Assembly (NCBI GenBank): GCA_028571685.1
Contig: CM053143.1
Span: forward strand, 53,003,208-53,067,207
Reading direction: 5' to 3'
Length of the DNA: 64,000 nucleotides
Origin: Heterohyrax brucei
Lineage: Eukaryota > Chordata > Mammalia > Hyracoidea > Procaviidae
The stretch's first letter is position 1; each line of letters opens with the position of its first letter. Below the pieces are notes generated by a model, which saw nothing but the letters and a program-made list of their open reading frames with translations, made no database searches and was not told where the DNA came from. The position numbers and the translations under genes were made by a program. Shown here piece by piece: positions 36,263 to 49,259 of the stretch.

Positions 36263-36494
36263 TTCTATTCCTTTTTTTCCCCTGAGTTTTGAAGTGCTTT
36301 AAAGAACTTCCAGAGTTAAAGGGAAGAATAAATTCCAGTATAGATATACAGCTGATCATTTGTGTGGTCTTAGACATTTCTCAAAACCCCTGTTTGCTTT
36401 GTCTGCTTCATTATAAAACTAAGAAGAAATGGAAATGGGAATTTAATATATAATATTAGAAGTCTACTTCTATGAATATTTTGTTTCCCAGGAT

Positions 36495-36557
36495 CCAAAC
36501 CAAACCACCAAGCCCACTACTGTTGAGTGAATTCCAACTCATAGCAACTGTGCAGGA
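36495..36557 (-). mobile_element. AfroSINE-like SINE tail fragment
   Basis: Only the 3' part of the SINE in reverse orientation: 'ccaaaccaccaagcccacta' and 'aattccaactcatagcaact'. Confidence 0.7.
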
Positions 36558-37965
36558 TCAATTCTTATAAATACCCGGATCACAACAGACTTCTATGCCA
36601 ACTCTACATTTAAATGATCTCTTTAGATTTCTTGCCCTATACCTTTTTCCCCTTAGAAGAACCAGTAGCAAAAAGGGTCTCTTAATTCTGTCCCACTGGG
36701 AATTCATTTGCAACATCAAGTCATCTATATGGAGAAGCATGATCTGGAACTAGAAGACAGTGTTATACACTAAAACCGATATGTACTACTTATTTTCCCA
36801 CCTGAAAAGATTGAAGTAACCATATATAGATATTGTCCATCATAACAGCAATTCTGGGTTACATAATAAATAATCAACTCCTTATAAACTTCTGTAAATT
36901 TGTATGTCAGCTAACAAGTCTTCAAGCTTACGTAAACAAGAACTAAATTCTAAGAAAGTCTATGCAGCTGTATTTCCTCAAAGAGAACTCATTTCTTACC
37001 ACTGTAAATTAAGACCTTCCTCTTTTTTCTTTTCTTTTTTTGATTCTTTCCTCATTCTCTACCTTCCATTACTGAAAACTGCTAGAAAAAGATTATTCTG
37101 TAGAGCAGATCAGTCAAGTAATAGACTCCTTAGTATGTTGAATTATGTTTGAACTCAGTCAAATCACAGCTAAGTCCCAATTAATCCAATAGGGATCAAA
37201 TGTGCTATAGACTTCAATAAGTATTCTGCTTCAAAGCACATTGTTCAGTATGACATTTTCTTCCTTCACACTTCTTGACTCAAGTGAATACTATTATGAA
37301 TAGAGAGTCTTCTCTCAATTAACCTTTTCATGAAAGGTTAATAGAGATTCTGTGAATTTTCAAGAAATACATCTGAAAAATTACTAGTGCCCAAGGAAAA
37401 ATATTGATTACAAAGCATACAGTATGATTCTAGTAAAATATAATGACTGGTTTATTTTAAAATGTAATTGTTAAAGTTTTTTCATGGGAAGTGAATTTTA
37501 TTTCTATATAGAAAGCTATGTTTCCCCACCACCTCCTCAGTGCAAACTGGCCTGAGAGAATATACTATCTTTATGTGAACAGAAATGTTTCAACATACGA
37601 ATAAATTTATATGGCAATATACAAAAGTTCAAGTGATTAAATAACATGTAAATAAAATGAATAAAATTTAAATATTGATAGACATAGCATTTAGATGGTC
37701 ATTTTGAGAATATGTTCTGGGAATAAGGTAAGTTTGATTTTGAAGCTGCTTTATAAATTCCAGTGGTCTCTATAGTGATAGTTTCGATTTTGTTTAAATG
37801 AGAATGGAATAAATAAGTTTTAAATTGTGATGACAGCACATTAGTTAATAGAATTTAATGAAAGAAACATGCCAAAAAAGACCTACTTGTGATGCAGGTA
37901 AGAAGACATCCATGGCTTGCGTCAGCTTTGTCATCCTTGGGCCTAACAAAATTTAAAAAGTAAAT
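36558..37965. other. unannotated AT-rich sequence
   Basis: No coding or repeat signal recognised. Confidence 0.5.
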
Positions 37966-38172
37966 AAATAAAAACAGTAGCTGTGGAATAAATTCTAACT
38001 CATGGAAATTTCCTGTATGTCAGAGCAGAACTTCAGTCTATAGGGTTTTCTATGGCTGAATTTTCAGAAGTAGATTTTCAGATCTTTCTTAAGATGTGTC
38101 TCTGGGTGGGCACAAACTTCTAACCTTCCAGCTGTCAGTCAAGCACTCTACTATTAACAATACCCAGGAACC
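37966..38172 (-). mobile_element. AfroSINE-like SINE, long variant
   Basis: Reverse copy with the extra block 'attttcagaagtagattttc' and 'tctgggtgggcacaaacttc', ending near 'atacccaggaacc'. Same subtype as 13163-13372. Confidence 0.8.
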
Positions 38173-38254
38173 TAGTCCCTTGAATCTAGCACTTAAATTT
38201 TCTGTTCTGTTTCTTCATCTATGAACCAAGATACTGTTGTTATCTCTAACCATA

Positions 38255-38660
38255 TAAACACAACCCAAAATAAGAAGTAACAGCTGCAAACACTTGTTAA
38301 TGGCTGGAACACAGGGTGTAATAAGTATGAATGTAGGAAAACTGGAAATCATCAAAAATGAAATGGAATACACAAAATAAATATCTTAGGCATTAATGAG
38401 CTGAAACTGGTACTGGCTATTGTAAATCAGGCAACAATACAGTCTGCTATATCAGGAATGAGAAACTGAAGAGGAAGGGCTTTACATTAATTGTCAGAAA
38501 TGTCAGTATTACATGTCAGTATAACACTGCCTGTAATAGGACAGCATCTGAAAGCCTACAAAGAAAACCAGTCTGTATAACCATGATTCTAATTTACTGA
38601 CCAGCCACTAAGGACAAAGATTAAGAAAATGAAGACTGTTACCAATTTCATGCCATACTC
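38255..38660 (+). mobile_element. RTE LINE 5' fragment
   Basis: Plus-strand RTE start-of-ORF region: 'gaagtaacagctgcaaacac', 'ggcattaatgagctgaaact', 'ccagccactaaggacaaaga'. It overlaps the family segment also present at 55590-56060. The element continues no further and an unrelated SINE follows. Confidence 0.82.
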
Positions 38661-38674
38661 TACCAAAGAAAGGA

Positions 38675-38830
38675 AAAACTTTGCCTTTGATTTGAGTTGA
38701 TTCTTACTCATAGCGACCCTATAAAGCACAGTAGAAGTGCCCCACAGGGTTCCAAAGAAAGGCCGGTGGATTCAAACTACTGACCTTTATGTTAACAGAT
38801 GAGTTTTCAACCACTGCACCACCAGGGCCC
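38675..38830 (-). mobile_element. AfroSINE-like SINE
   Basis: Reverse copy: 'gagttgattcttactcatag', 'ccccacagggttccaaagaa', ending 'ccactgcaccaccagggccc'. Well preserved. Confidence 0.9.
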
Positions 38831-39149
38831 TGCAGTATGCTCCACAGTCAAGTATATTTTTATCACCAACATTATTTAGAATTATCTATTCATGATGATG
38901 ATAAGACACCTAACTATAGTCAGATTCATAATTGTTTTTCTCGTTTGTGTTTTCATCCTGAGTCCTGAGTTTACGTTAGCAAAAAACACAGTTCAGAAAT
39001 TCCTTGCTCCATATATTTAAAGTGTGTAGGCAGGTTCTGAAATACCTATGTTTTCTCTTCCTTTCTAGAAATTTATTTATTTTATTATTGTTGAGAATAC
39101 ACATAATAAAACACACATTTTGCGATCGTTTTTAAATAAACTATAGACA
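38831..39149. other. unannotated sequence
   Basis: AT-rich. The stretch near 39075-39125 resembles the 3' end of an old L1 but is too short to be sure. Confidence 0.4.
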
Positions 39150-39297
39150 TTTCAGAGCCATGTGGCTCAGTAATTAAGAGCTCAACTAGTTCGAATTTGC
39201 CAGCTAATCTTTGGAAACCACAGGATGCAGTTGCACTGGGTGCCATCAGGTCATCATGAGTTGAAATCTACTTGATGGCAATAGATACAGACAATTC
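39150..39297 (+). mobile_element. AfroSINE-like SINE, diverged
   Basis: Forward copy: 'gtggctcagtaattaagagc' (head), 'ctttggaaaccacaggatgc', 'gagttgaaatctacttgatg' (tail). Confidence 0.7.
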
Positions 39298-40149
39298 TAG
39301 TCTCATTCCTCCCACACGTTTTCCTTCCCCACTTCACAATGTCATTGCCAAACTTTACATCACCGTCTCTATGCTTTGGCAGCAAATGAGGCTCTACCCT
39401 CTGCTTTCTAACTACAGGTACGCTGACAACTCTGAGTGGATTTCTAACCTCCTCCTTGCTGTCATCTCTTTGTTTTTAGAACAGTACTCAGTACATAAGA
39501 AGTTAGGAGATACTCCATCCCCTGAAGGAAATTGACACTTAGAGTTTTTACTTTTGTTCTGAACTTCAAACTTTTCTAGTTGTGTGCATCTCAAATCCAG
39601 TTTTGGCAACCTTGCATTCCAGCTTCTGCTTCTCATTGCCACAAAACTGCCGTTCTCTTTGCTTTCTGTTCAGTCAGTTTAGAAAATGTTTTCAAGGTAA
39701 AGGAAGAGTGAGCGCGAAGCTCTGCTTCTGTGCTTCCCCTCTTTTAATGGTTGAGTCATTTCCTTGAATAAAGCATATCAATAATGTTATATGAGTGGGC
39801 TTTTTTTCCTTTTCTTTTTCATTTTGTAGTGATAAATATGTGGAGTCCCCAGGAGTTGGAATGAAATTAACAGCAATTGGATTAGCTTGTTTCTTTTTCA
39901 AGTATATTGTAAAAAATACTAGCCATTTCACCATTTTTAACAGGTACAAGTTGACATTGATTATGTTCTTCATACTTGCAACCATAATCACTCTTTTTTA
40001 TTTTTCTGTTCATTATATTGTATCTTGTGAAAGCATTAGAAAAATTATTTGATCATGCATTGATGTTAACATTAAAACACAAACACATAAAATATGCACA
40101 CCTAGGCCAAACTTTAGCTAAGACCAGAGAATCTGACAAAGTCAATAAG
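39298..40149. other. mostly unannotated; old L1-like piece
   Basis: No gene recognised. 39905-39990 ('ccatttcaccatttttaaca', 'acttgcaaccataatcac') resembles the 3' UTR end of ancient mammalian L1 subfamilies on the plus strand. The remainder is featureless. Confidence 0.4.
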
Positions 40150-40232
40150 GCTTTCCTGTTACTCTACAGGGTCACTGTGAGTCAGACCTGACTTGACGGC
40201 AGTGGATTTAATGGGTTTTTTGGCTTTTACAA
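40150..40232 (+). mobile_element. AfroSINE-like SINE 3' fragment
   Basis: Forward 3' portion only: 'tctacagggtcactgtgagt' and 'cctgacttgacggcagtgga'. Confidence 0.75.
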
Positions 40233-40367
40233 CAGAGTTTCACCTGAATTTTCATTTAGTTGTGACTCTCTTAAGCTGTCAACACCTAATTTTGCCTGAC
40301 ACCTTACTCTTTTAACTGAAGTATTGACTCCATTTGTGTACTCTGTCACATATTTGGGTGGTGGTTG

Positions 40368-40920
40368 TTTTGTTGTTTTTAGGTGCTCCCCAGTCAGTTC
40401 CAACCATGACAACCCTATGTAATACAGAATGAAACACTGCCTTGTCCTGTTCCACCTTGATATTATCGGTAAGCTTAAGCCCATGGTTTCAGCTTCTGTG
40501 TCAATCCATCTCATATAAGGGACTTCCTCTTTTCGCTGATCCTTTATTTTACTTGTCATGATGTTCTTCATCAGGGACTGTTCCCTCCTGATAACACATC
40601 CAAAGTGCATGAGATTGAGTCTCACCACCTTTGCTTCTAAAAGCAGTCTGCCTATTCTTCTAAAACAGATTTATTTGTTCTTTTGGTAGTCCATGGTATA
40701 TTCAATTTTCTTTGCAAACACTTTAAGCCAAATGCATCAATTCTTCTAAAGTCTTCCTTTTCCGTTTTTCAGTCTTCACATGCACATGAGATGATTATAA
40801 CCACCATTGCTTGATTCAGTAACACCTTAGTACTCAAAGGGACATCTTTGATTTTGGACACTTTAGAAAGGTCTTTTACAGAAAATTTGCCCAGTGTAAT
40901 GCACTCTTTGATTTGACATT
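40368..40920 (-). mobile_element. RTE LINE 3' end
   Basis: Minus-strand RTE 3' terminal 0.55 kb, from 'ttgttttgttgtttttaggt' to 'cagtgtaatgcactctttg'. The minus frame reading into 40628 keeps HFGCVIRREQSLMKNIM, the same C-terminal peptide block as the copy at 17463. Confidence 0.88.
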
Positions 40921-42019
40921 TTTTCTTCTTTCTTTTTTAAAATGGTAGTTTAGGTGAAGGTTGGCGCAACAAACTAGCTTCTCATTAAACGGTTAGTACA
41001 TACATTGTTTTATGAGATTTGTGAACAACCTTGGGACACGTCAGTATTTCACTTCTCAACTTTAGGCTCCCTATTATCAGCTTTGCAGTTGTCTTCTACC
41101 TTCTAATCTTTGTCCCTGGACTGGTGTGCCCCTTTAGTCTTATTTTGTCCTGTGGGTCTCTCTAACATTTGTCTGAAAGGTGAACTTACAGAGTGACTTC
41201 ATTACTGAGCCTGAAGAATGTTTGGAGGCCATGTTCTCAGGATTTCTCCAGTCTCTGTCAGGCCAGTAAGTCTGATCTTTTATTTTTCAACTTAGAATAT
41301 TGTTATAATATTTTTCTCCAGTTTTGTCTGGGACCCTCTGTTGTGATCCCTGTTACAGTAGTCAGTAGTGTTAGCCAGGCACAAACTAGTTGTAGACTGG
41401 GTTCAGTCTGTTGTAGGCCATTATATATGTGGTCTACAAGTCCTCTAGACTAATCTTACCTTTGTTTCTTCAGTTTTCTGCATTCTTTCTCAATCCCAAA
41501 GGGGTAAAATCACTGGAGTACCCTACATTGCCCCTCAAAGGCTTTTAAGATACCAGATAATACTCATCAAAGTAAAATGTAGAATATTTTCTTTATAAAC
41601 AATGTTATGCTATTTAAGTTAGGTGTTCTCTACAACTGTGTTTCCCATAGCCCTCAGCTCAGTAGTTTGGTCTCTAAGTGAGTTTGGATTTTTCCATGCA
41701 GCATCTATGACCTTACCCTGAAAAAGTGCTGTCGTCCCCAGTATTGTATACTGTTATACTCTTCACCAAAATTACCACTTAGTATTGTCTCTTTGAAGTT
41801 TTTTCCACGCTTTCCCTTTCCCTGCCATATAGCCATCAAAGTTTTTCTTGTGCATAAAATTTTTCACCAGTTTTTATAGTAATGATTTTATACCATATTT
41901 ATTATTTTGTGATTGATTTATTTCACTCAGTGTAATGCCCTATAGATTTCTCCATTTTATGAGATGTTTCACAGATTCATCATTATTATTGACTGCTGTG
42001 TGTACCATAATTTTATTAC

Positions 42020-44460
42020 CTATTTATCAACTGTTGGGCATCTAGGTTGTTTCCGTCTTTTTGCTATTGTGAACATTGTGGCAGTGAACATGGGCATCCA
42101 TATGTCCATTAAAGTGGTGGATCTTATTTCTGTAGAATATCTTCCCTGGCATGGGATTGCTGGATTATATGGTATTTCTATTGCTAGCTTCCTAATGGAG
42201 CTCTTGTCATCTTCCAAAACGGCTGCACCATTTTCATTCTGAACAGCAGTCTGTAAGAGTTCAAGTCTCCCTACAGCCTCTCCAGCTTCCCTCCCTCCCT
42301 CCCTCCCTCCCTCCCTCCCTCCCTCCCTCCCTCCCTCCCTCCCTCCCTCCCTCCCTCCCTCCCTTCCTCCCTTCCTCCCTTCCTCCCTTCCTCCCTTCCT
42401 CCCTTCCTTCCTTCCTTCCTTCCTTCCTTCCTTCCTTCCTTCCTTCCTTCCTTCCTTCCTTCCTTCCTTCCTTCCTTCCTTCCTTCCTTCCTTCCTTCCT
42501 TCCTTCCTTCCTTCCTTCCTTCCTTCCTTCCTTCCTTCCTTCCTTCCTTCCTTCCTTCCTTCCTTCCTTCCTTCCTTCCTTCCTTCCTTCCTTCCTTCCT
42601 TCCTTCCTTCCTTCCTTCCGACTCATTCTGGTAATGTTGGGGTGAGATGGTCTCTCACTAAGGTATTGATTTACATTTCTCTAATGACTAGTGATCATGA
42701 CCATTTTCTGTTAGCTGCTTGAAAGTCTTTGGTGAGGTGTCCATTTTCTTTGTCCATTCTTAATTAGATTATTTGTCTTTGTTGTAGGGGTATTGGAATT
42801 TCCTGCAGATTTTAGAGTTTAAAACGTTGTGAGATTTGTTATAGCCACATTTTTCCACCAGTCTTTGGGTTCTGTTTTGACACTTTCAGCGAGGTCTTTT
42901 GATGGAATTACGTGTTTAATTTTTAGAAAATCCCAATTATCTAGCTTGTCTTCTAGAGTTTGTGTGTTATTGGTTACTGGTCTGTATCATGTTAATGCCA
43001 TGTATTAGGGTCTCTGACAACAGTCCTATTTTTTCTTCTATGAAACTTGATAGTTTTTAACTTTATATGTAGGTCTTAGATCCATTTAGAACTAGTTTTT
43101 GTATATGGTGTGAAGTATACGTCCTGTTTCAACTTTTGCAGATGGACATCCAGCTTTGTTAGACTATTTGTTAAAAGACTGTGTTTCCTCCATTTAAAGG
43201 ACTTTGGGCCATTTTTGGAGATCAGATGTCCTCAGATCAATGGACTAAGTTTAATTGGTCTATGTAGCTGTTGTACCAGTACCAGACTGTTTTCACTACT
43301 GTCGCTATACAGTATGTTCTGAAGTCAGGTAATGTGAGTTTTCTTAGTTTATTCTTCTTCAGTAATACTTTACTTATCTGGGTCCCCTTCTCTTTCCATA
43401 TAATGATTAGTTTCCCCATCTCTTTAAAGCTGTTGTTGATGTTAAAATCAGGATTGCATTGTATTTCTAGACTGCTTTGGGTAGAATTGTCATTTTCCTA
43501 GTACTGAGTCTACCTGTGCATGAGCATGGTATGTTTTTCCATTCATGTAGACCTCTTTCGTTTTCCTGCAGTAGGATTTTGTAGGGTTTTTTTTTTGTTG
43601 TTGTTGTTGTGTTTGTTTTTTGCATAGGTGTTTTACATCCCTAATTAGATTTATTCCTAATTATTTTATTTTTAGGAGTTATTATAAATGGTACTGTTTT
43701 CCTGACTTTCTTTTCATTGTTTTCCTTATTATTATATACGGACCAAACTTAATTTTTCTTTATTTATTTTGTATCCTGCCATTCTACTGAATTTTTCTAT
43801 TAGTTCCTACAGTTTTCTTATGGAGTCTTTCCAGTTTTCTGTATGTAATATTATATTTTTTGAAAACAGGTACAGTTATACTTCTTCATTACCAGTTTGG
43901 ATGCACTTTATTACTTTTTCTTGCTTACAACTCTTGCTAGGACTTTCAGCACAATTTTGAATAGGAATGGTCGTACAGTACGTCTTTGTCTTGTTCCTGT
44001 TCTCAAGGGGAATGTTTTCAGCCCCTCTCCATTCAGAATGATGTTAGCCATTGTTTTGGTATCAATACCCTTTATTATATTGAGAAATTTTCATTCTATG
44101 TCTGTGTTTTGAATTATTATCAGCAATGGATGTTGGTCTTTGTCAAATGTCTTTCATCTGTCAGTTGAGAGGAACATGTAATTCTCTTCCTTTCTTTTGT
44201 CTATATACTAGATTATGTAGATTGATTCTCTAGTGCCAAACCATCCTTGCTTGCATACCTGGTATTAATCCTACTTGTTCACAGTGTATCCTTTTTTTTA
44301 ACATGATACTATTGGCTAGAATTTTTTTGAGAATTTGTGCATCTGTGTTCACCAGAGATATTGGTTAGTAATTTTATTTATTTTTTTTTTTTGTGGTGGT
44401 GTTGGCTGGTTTGTGTATCAAGGTTGTGACGGCTTCATAGAATAAATTTAGAACTACTGC
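42020..44460 (-). pseudogene. old L1 ORF2 pseudogene, C-terminal half
   Basis: Minus-strand fragments of ORF2. The C-terminal region is at 42020-42217 (IPYNPAIPCQGRYSTEI, equivalent to the [14 protein letters not shown] motif, and FTIAKRRKQPRCPT). The thumb and linker are at 43237-43419 (SKVLLKKNKLRKLTLPDFRT and TVVKTVWYWY). The catalytic FADD area near 43855 is degraded. The microsatellite interrupts the frame. Confidence 0.78.
42287..42619 (+). repeat. (CCCT)n-(CCTT)n pyrimidine microsatellite
   Basis: 333 bp of uninterrupted pyrimidine on the plus strand: about 20 CCCT units, a mixed CCCTTCCT zone (about 42363-42403), then about 54 CCTT units. The minus strand is pure purine and reads as a Lys-Glu-Gly-Arg open frame, which is an artefact. 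It lies in old L1 ORF2. Confidence 0.98.
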
Positions 44461-44466
44461 TTCATT
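44456..44466. repeat. L1 target-site duplication, left copy
   Basis: ACTGCTTCATT, repeated at 51629-51639. It lies in old-L1 sequence. Confidence 0.85.
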
Positions 44467-45496
44467 ATTTTTATTATGATTGAATGAAGATGTACATTCC
44501 CATATAAATTTGCATGCTGACTGACACGCAGCTTCCATTGCTCTCCCTGCATGGTGACAGCACACTCTTCCTCTCTGCTCCATACATGCCTTATCTTCCC
44601 AGCAGTTTCCTATTTTCTCCTCTCCACCCATTCCCCTTCCTCCAGTATGAGGTCAACAGGATGACATCCTATAGATGGCCTAGAACCATAAAGTGCCCAC
44701 ACAATATGGTTCCTCTGCATCACCAAGTCTGATACATTGCTGTCTGAAAAGTTGACCTTCATTATGATTTATGGACAGGGGCAGCATCAGGGCTAGGGTC
44801 CCCGCTCCCAGGAGAACCCCAAGGCCCCTGGACCATCAATTGCAGTCTTTTAGTGGAGATCTCAGGGTGAACCTCTACTTATACTTGTGTTGCCAGTGAG
44901 ACTCAACTTTGTGAGTTCCATTGTGGCTATCACTGGCAGTAGCCAGGCACCATCTGGTTCTTTCTGTCACAAGTTGATGTAGATATCCACTTATGTGGGT
45001 CTCTCTGTCTTCTGGATTCTCTTTCCCCCATGTCATTATGAACCTTGGTGATCATCCATTCCTGTTGAGTTGTGACCATTTGCTGTACCCTCAGATGGCA
45101 GCTTGGCAGCTTTTAAGACTATAGACGCTACTCACCAATGTGCAGTGCAGAGAGACCTCATTAGAAAAATGCTAGTTGTACCATTTGGCTTAGATTTCCT
45201 CTGACAGCACAGTCCCTGGTTCCCCATCCCAGCTATTCTGTCCTTGCAATATTGGGTTAAGACGGGAGGAGTACACAAGTTGTGTTGAAGTCCTGTTAAT
45301 ATTGATCTTTTTACTAATGTGTGCTGTCACCAATTTCACCCAACCTAATTTCTAACATTGGCTATCTAATCTAAACCCTCCACCCTCCACCTCCTGCCCT
45401 CCCCACCCTTGCAGCCGTCCAAGAGTTTTTTCTATTATGCATGAGTCTGCTTTCAACTTCTTATTGTAGGGGCCTCATACAATATTGGTCCTTCTG

Positions 45497-48400
45497 TTAC
45501 TGACTACTTTCACTCAGCATAATATCCTCCAGTTGAAACCAGGTTAAGAGATGTTTCCGGCTATCATCATTGTTCTTTATCATTGCATAGTGTTCGATTG
45601 AGTATATATACCATAGTCTACCTATCCATTCTTCTGCTGTTGGGCATCTGGGTTGATTCCATCTTTTTGCTATTGTGAACTGTGCTGTGATGAACATTCG
45701 TGTGCATGTATCTGTTGGTGTGAATGGCCTTGATTCTGTAGGATATATTCCAAGCAGTGGAATTGCTGGGTCAAACGGTATATCTATACCCATTATTTTA
45801 AGGTAGTGCCAGATTGATTTCCAAAGAGGTTGCACCATTTTGCAATTCTACCATCAGTATAGGAGAGTTCTAATCTTTCCACAGCCTCTCCAGCATTTAG
45901 TGTTTTGTGATTTTCGGATCATGGCCAACCTTGTTGGGGTGAGATGGTATCTCATGGTAGTTTTGATTTGAATTTCTTTAATAGCTAATGAGTGTGAGGA
46001 TGTCTGCACGTGTTTTTTGGCTGCCTGATCACCTCTTTTGAGAAGCGTCTGCCCATCTCCTTTGCCCATTATTTAATTGGATGATTTATCTCTTCTTGAT
46101 ATTTTGTAGTACCTTGTAGATTATGGAGATATGGCGTCTGTCTGACATAGTTGCCAACTACTTTTTCCATTCTGTAGGTGGCCTTTTAATTCTATTAATA
46201 AAGTCTTTGGATGATCAAAAGTGATTGATTCTTAGTAGTTCCCATTTATCTATTTTCTCTTTTGTTGTTTGTGGTTTGTTTGACAGATTTTGAAGTCTGT
46301 CTGTGTTGTATAGTAAAACTTCCATTGTTGTTCCTGCCTTTTCTTGGATGAGCTTTATCGTTTTAGATTTGATATTTGGGTCTTTTAACCAGTTTTAGTT
46401 TGGCTTGGTGAACCAGTTTTAGTTGGTTTTTGTATAAGGTGTAAGATATGGGTCTTGTTTTAATTTAGTTCAGATGGATATCCAGTTTTGCCAGCATCAT
46501 TTGTTGAAGAGATTGTTTTTACCCCAGTTTAATGTCTTAGGGCCTTTGTCGAATACCAACTGTTCATAGGCAGATGATGTTGTCTCTGGGGTCTCAGTTC
46601 TGTTCCACTGATCTATCTGTCTATTTTTGTACCAGTACCAAGCTGTTTTGACTACTATGGCAGTGTAGTAGGTTCTAAGGTCGGATAATGAGATGTCTCT
46701 CATTGTGTTCTTCTTTTTTAGTAATGCTTCACTTATCTGGGGCTTCTTCACTTTCCAGACAAAGTTGGTAATTTGTTCCTGCATCTCATTAAAAAATGTT
46801 ACTGGAAATTATACTGGGATTGCATTATATAAGTAGATTGCTTTGGGTAAAATAGACATTTTCACAATGTTAACTCTTCCTATCCATGAGCAGGGTAGGT
46901 TTCTCCATTTATGTAACTCTCTCTTAGTTTCTTGTAGTAAGAGTTTGTAGCTCTCTTTGTAAAGGTCTGTTATTTCTCTTGTTAGATTTATTCCAAGGTA
47001 CTTTATCTACTTAAGGACGATAGTAAATGATATTGACTTGGTGATTTCTTGCTTAATAATCTCGTTGTTGGTATAAAGGAATCCTACTGATTTACTTATG
47101 TTTATCTTGTATCCTGAGACTTTGCCAAACTCCTCTATCCGCTTGAGTAGTTTCCTTATGGATTCTTTGGGAGTCTCCTCATATGCAATCATGTCATCTG
47201 CAAATAGGGAGATTTTTAGTTGTTCTTTGCTGATGCAGATGCCCTTTATTCCTTAGTCATGTGTAATTGCTCTGGCTACAACTTCTAGTACAGTGTTGAA
47301 TAGGAGAGGTGAGAGCGGGCATCCTTATCTAGTTCCTGTTCTCAAGGGAAACTGTTTCAGTCTCTCTCCATTTAGAATGATGTAGGCAGTTGGCTTTGTA
47401 TAAATGGCCCTTATTGCATCAAGGAGTTGGCCATCTATTCCTATTTTGCTGAGAATTTTTAACGTGAACGGGTGTGGTATTTTATCAAATGCCTTTTCTG
47501 CATCAATAGACAAGATCAGGTGATTCATGTCCTTAGTGTTATTTATGTAGTTAATCACATTAATTGTTTTTCTGATGCTGAACCAGCCTTGCATCCCTGG
47601 CATGAATCCAAGTTGGTCATGATGAATTATTTTTTTGATATGTTTTTGTATTCCATTGGCAAAAATTTTGTTGAAGATTTTTGCATCTGGATTCATGAGT
47701 GGTATTTGTCTGTAGTTCTCCTTTGTGGTTGTGTCTTCCCTGGCTTTGGTATCAGGGTTATGCTGGCTTCGTAGAATGAATCTGGGAGTATTCCATCCCT
47801 TTCTATACTGTGAAATAGTCTCAGTAATATTGGAGATAACTCTTCTCTAAAAGCTTGGTAGAATTCTGAAGTGAAGCCTTCTGGGCCCAGGCTTTTTTCG
47901 GTTGGCAGATTTTGGACGACTTTTTCAATCTCTTCCTTTGTGATAGGTTTATTAAGTTGTTCTGTGTCACCTTGTGATAATTTCGGTAGGTGATAAGAAT
48001 CAAGGAATTTGTCCATTTCCTCTAGGTTTTCAAATTTGTTAGAATATAGTCTTTCATAGTATTCAGCTCTGATATTTTTATTTCTGCTGGATCTGTTGTG
48101 ACAACTCCCCTCTCATTTCTTATTTGAGTTATTTATTTCCTTTCCTGTTTTTCTTTAGTAAGTTTAGCCAATAGTTTGTCGGTTTGGTTGATCTTTTCCA
48201 AAAACCAGCTTTTGTTCTTTTCATTTTTTTCAATTGTTCTTCTATTCACTAATTCATTTAGTTCTGCTCTGATCTATATGATCTGTTTTCTTCTGTTGCC
48301 TGAGGGGTTTCTCTGTTGTTCTCTCTCTACTTATTCAAGCTGTAGGATCAGTTCTTTGATTTGGTTTCTTTCTTTCTTCCATATGTGTGCATTTATGGAA

Positions 48401-49259
48401 ATAAACTTACCTCTGAGCATTGCTTTGGCTGTATCCCAAAGGTTCTGGTAGGAAGTGTTTTCATTCTCATTGGAATCCATGAATTTCTGTGTTTCATCCT
48501 TGATTTCTTCCATAATCTATGGTTTTTTGAGCAAGATGTTGTTCAGTTTCCATGAGTTCCACTTTCTATTTATGTTTTTTCTGCTATTGATTTTGACTTT
48601 TATGGCTTCAGATGCTTTCCATTAATTCAGCAGTATGGGTTTTGTTGAGAATTGCTTTATGTCCTAACACATCATCTATTCTGGAGAATGTTCCACGTGC
48701 TCTGGAGAAGAAGGTGTAGTTGTCCGCTGATGGATAGACAGTTCTGAATATGTCGATGAGGTCTAGATGGTTAATTGTGGCAATAAAGTCTTCTGTGTCC
48801 AATATTGAGAGTGGAGTGTTGAAGTCTCCTACTATTATTGTGGAGTGATCTATCTCCTTTTGAGTGTAGTCAGTGTTTCTTTGATATATTTAGGGGCTGT
48901 AATATTAGGTGCATAAATATTTAATACTGCTAATTGTTGCTTGTGTATTGAACCTTTCTGAAACAGTGTCTATCCTTGCCCATGATGGTGAATTTTACAT
49001 TAAAATCGATTTTATCTGAGATTAGTATTTCCACACCTGCTCTTCTTTGTTCATTGTTAGCTTGATAAATATTCTTCCATCCTTTGATTTTCAGTTTCTT
49101 TGTATCTTTAGGTCTAAGGTGCGTTTCTTGTAGGCAACATATAGATGGGTGATGTCTTTTGATCCTAGATGTCACTTGGTATCTCTTTATTGGAGTATTC
49201 AGTCCATTCCCATTCAATGTAATTATTGATAGGTATGTGTTCAGTGCTGCCATTGTCAT
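45497..49259 (-). pseudogene. L1 ORF2 pseudogene, full span
   Basis: Starts MTMAALNTYLSIITLNGNGLN at 49259, with the endonuclease QETH motif, frameshifted near 48940. Later blocks: DTEDFIATINHLDLIDIF (48802 down), the RT N-terminal domain [19 protein letters not shown] (48016 down), then [34 protein letters not shown] and a stop after GTR at 47325. FADD is at about 47195-47206, followed by [12 protein letters not shown]. The C-terminal domain runs [17 protein letters not shown] (45838 down) and ends LSESSQ at a premature stop, 45497-45499. At least seven breaks. The cysteine-rich block near 45870-45900 reads CWRGCGKIRTLLY, with the histidine lost by frameshift. Confidence 0.9.

Larger units (their letters stand above)
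40935..44466 (-). mobile_element. old L1 LINE, 3' portion (host of nested insertions)
   Basis: 3' half of an old minus-strand L1: a 3' UTR of about 0.9 kb (40935-41820), the ORF2 C terminus (42020-42230), then the connection and RT region (43100-44466). It continues at 51629 after the nested full-length L1; the sequence on either side joins in register ('gaactactgcttcatttt'). It holds the pyrimidine microsatellite at 42287-42619. Confidence 0.85.

Noticed and set aside
42261..42626. 121-codon minus-strand open frame of Lys-Glu-Gly-Arg repeats
   Set aside because: It is the translation of the tetranucleotide microsatellite and has no gene context.
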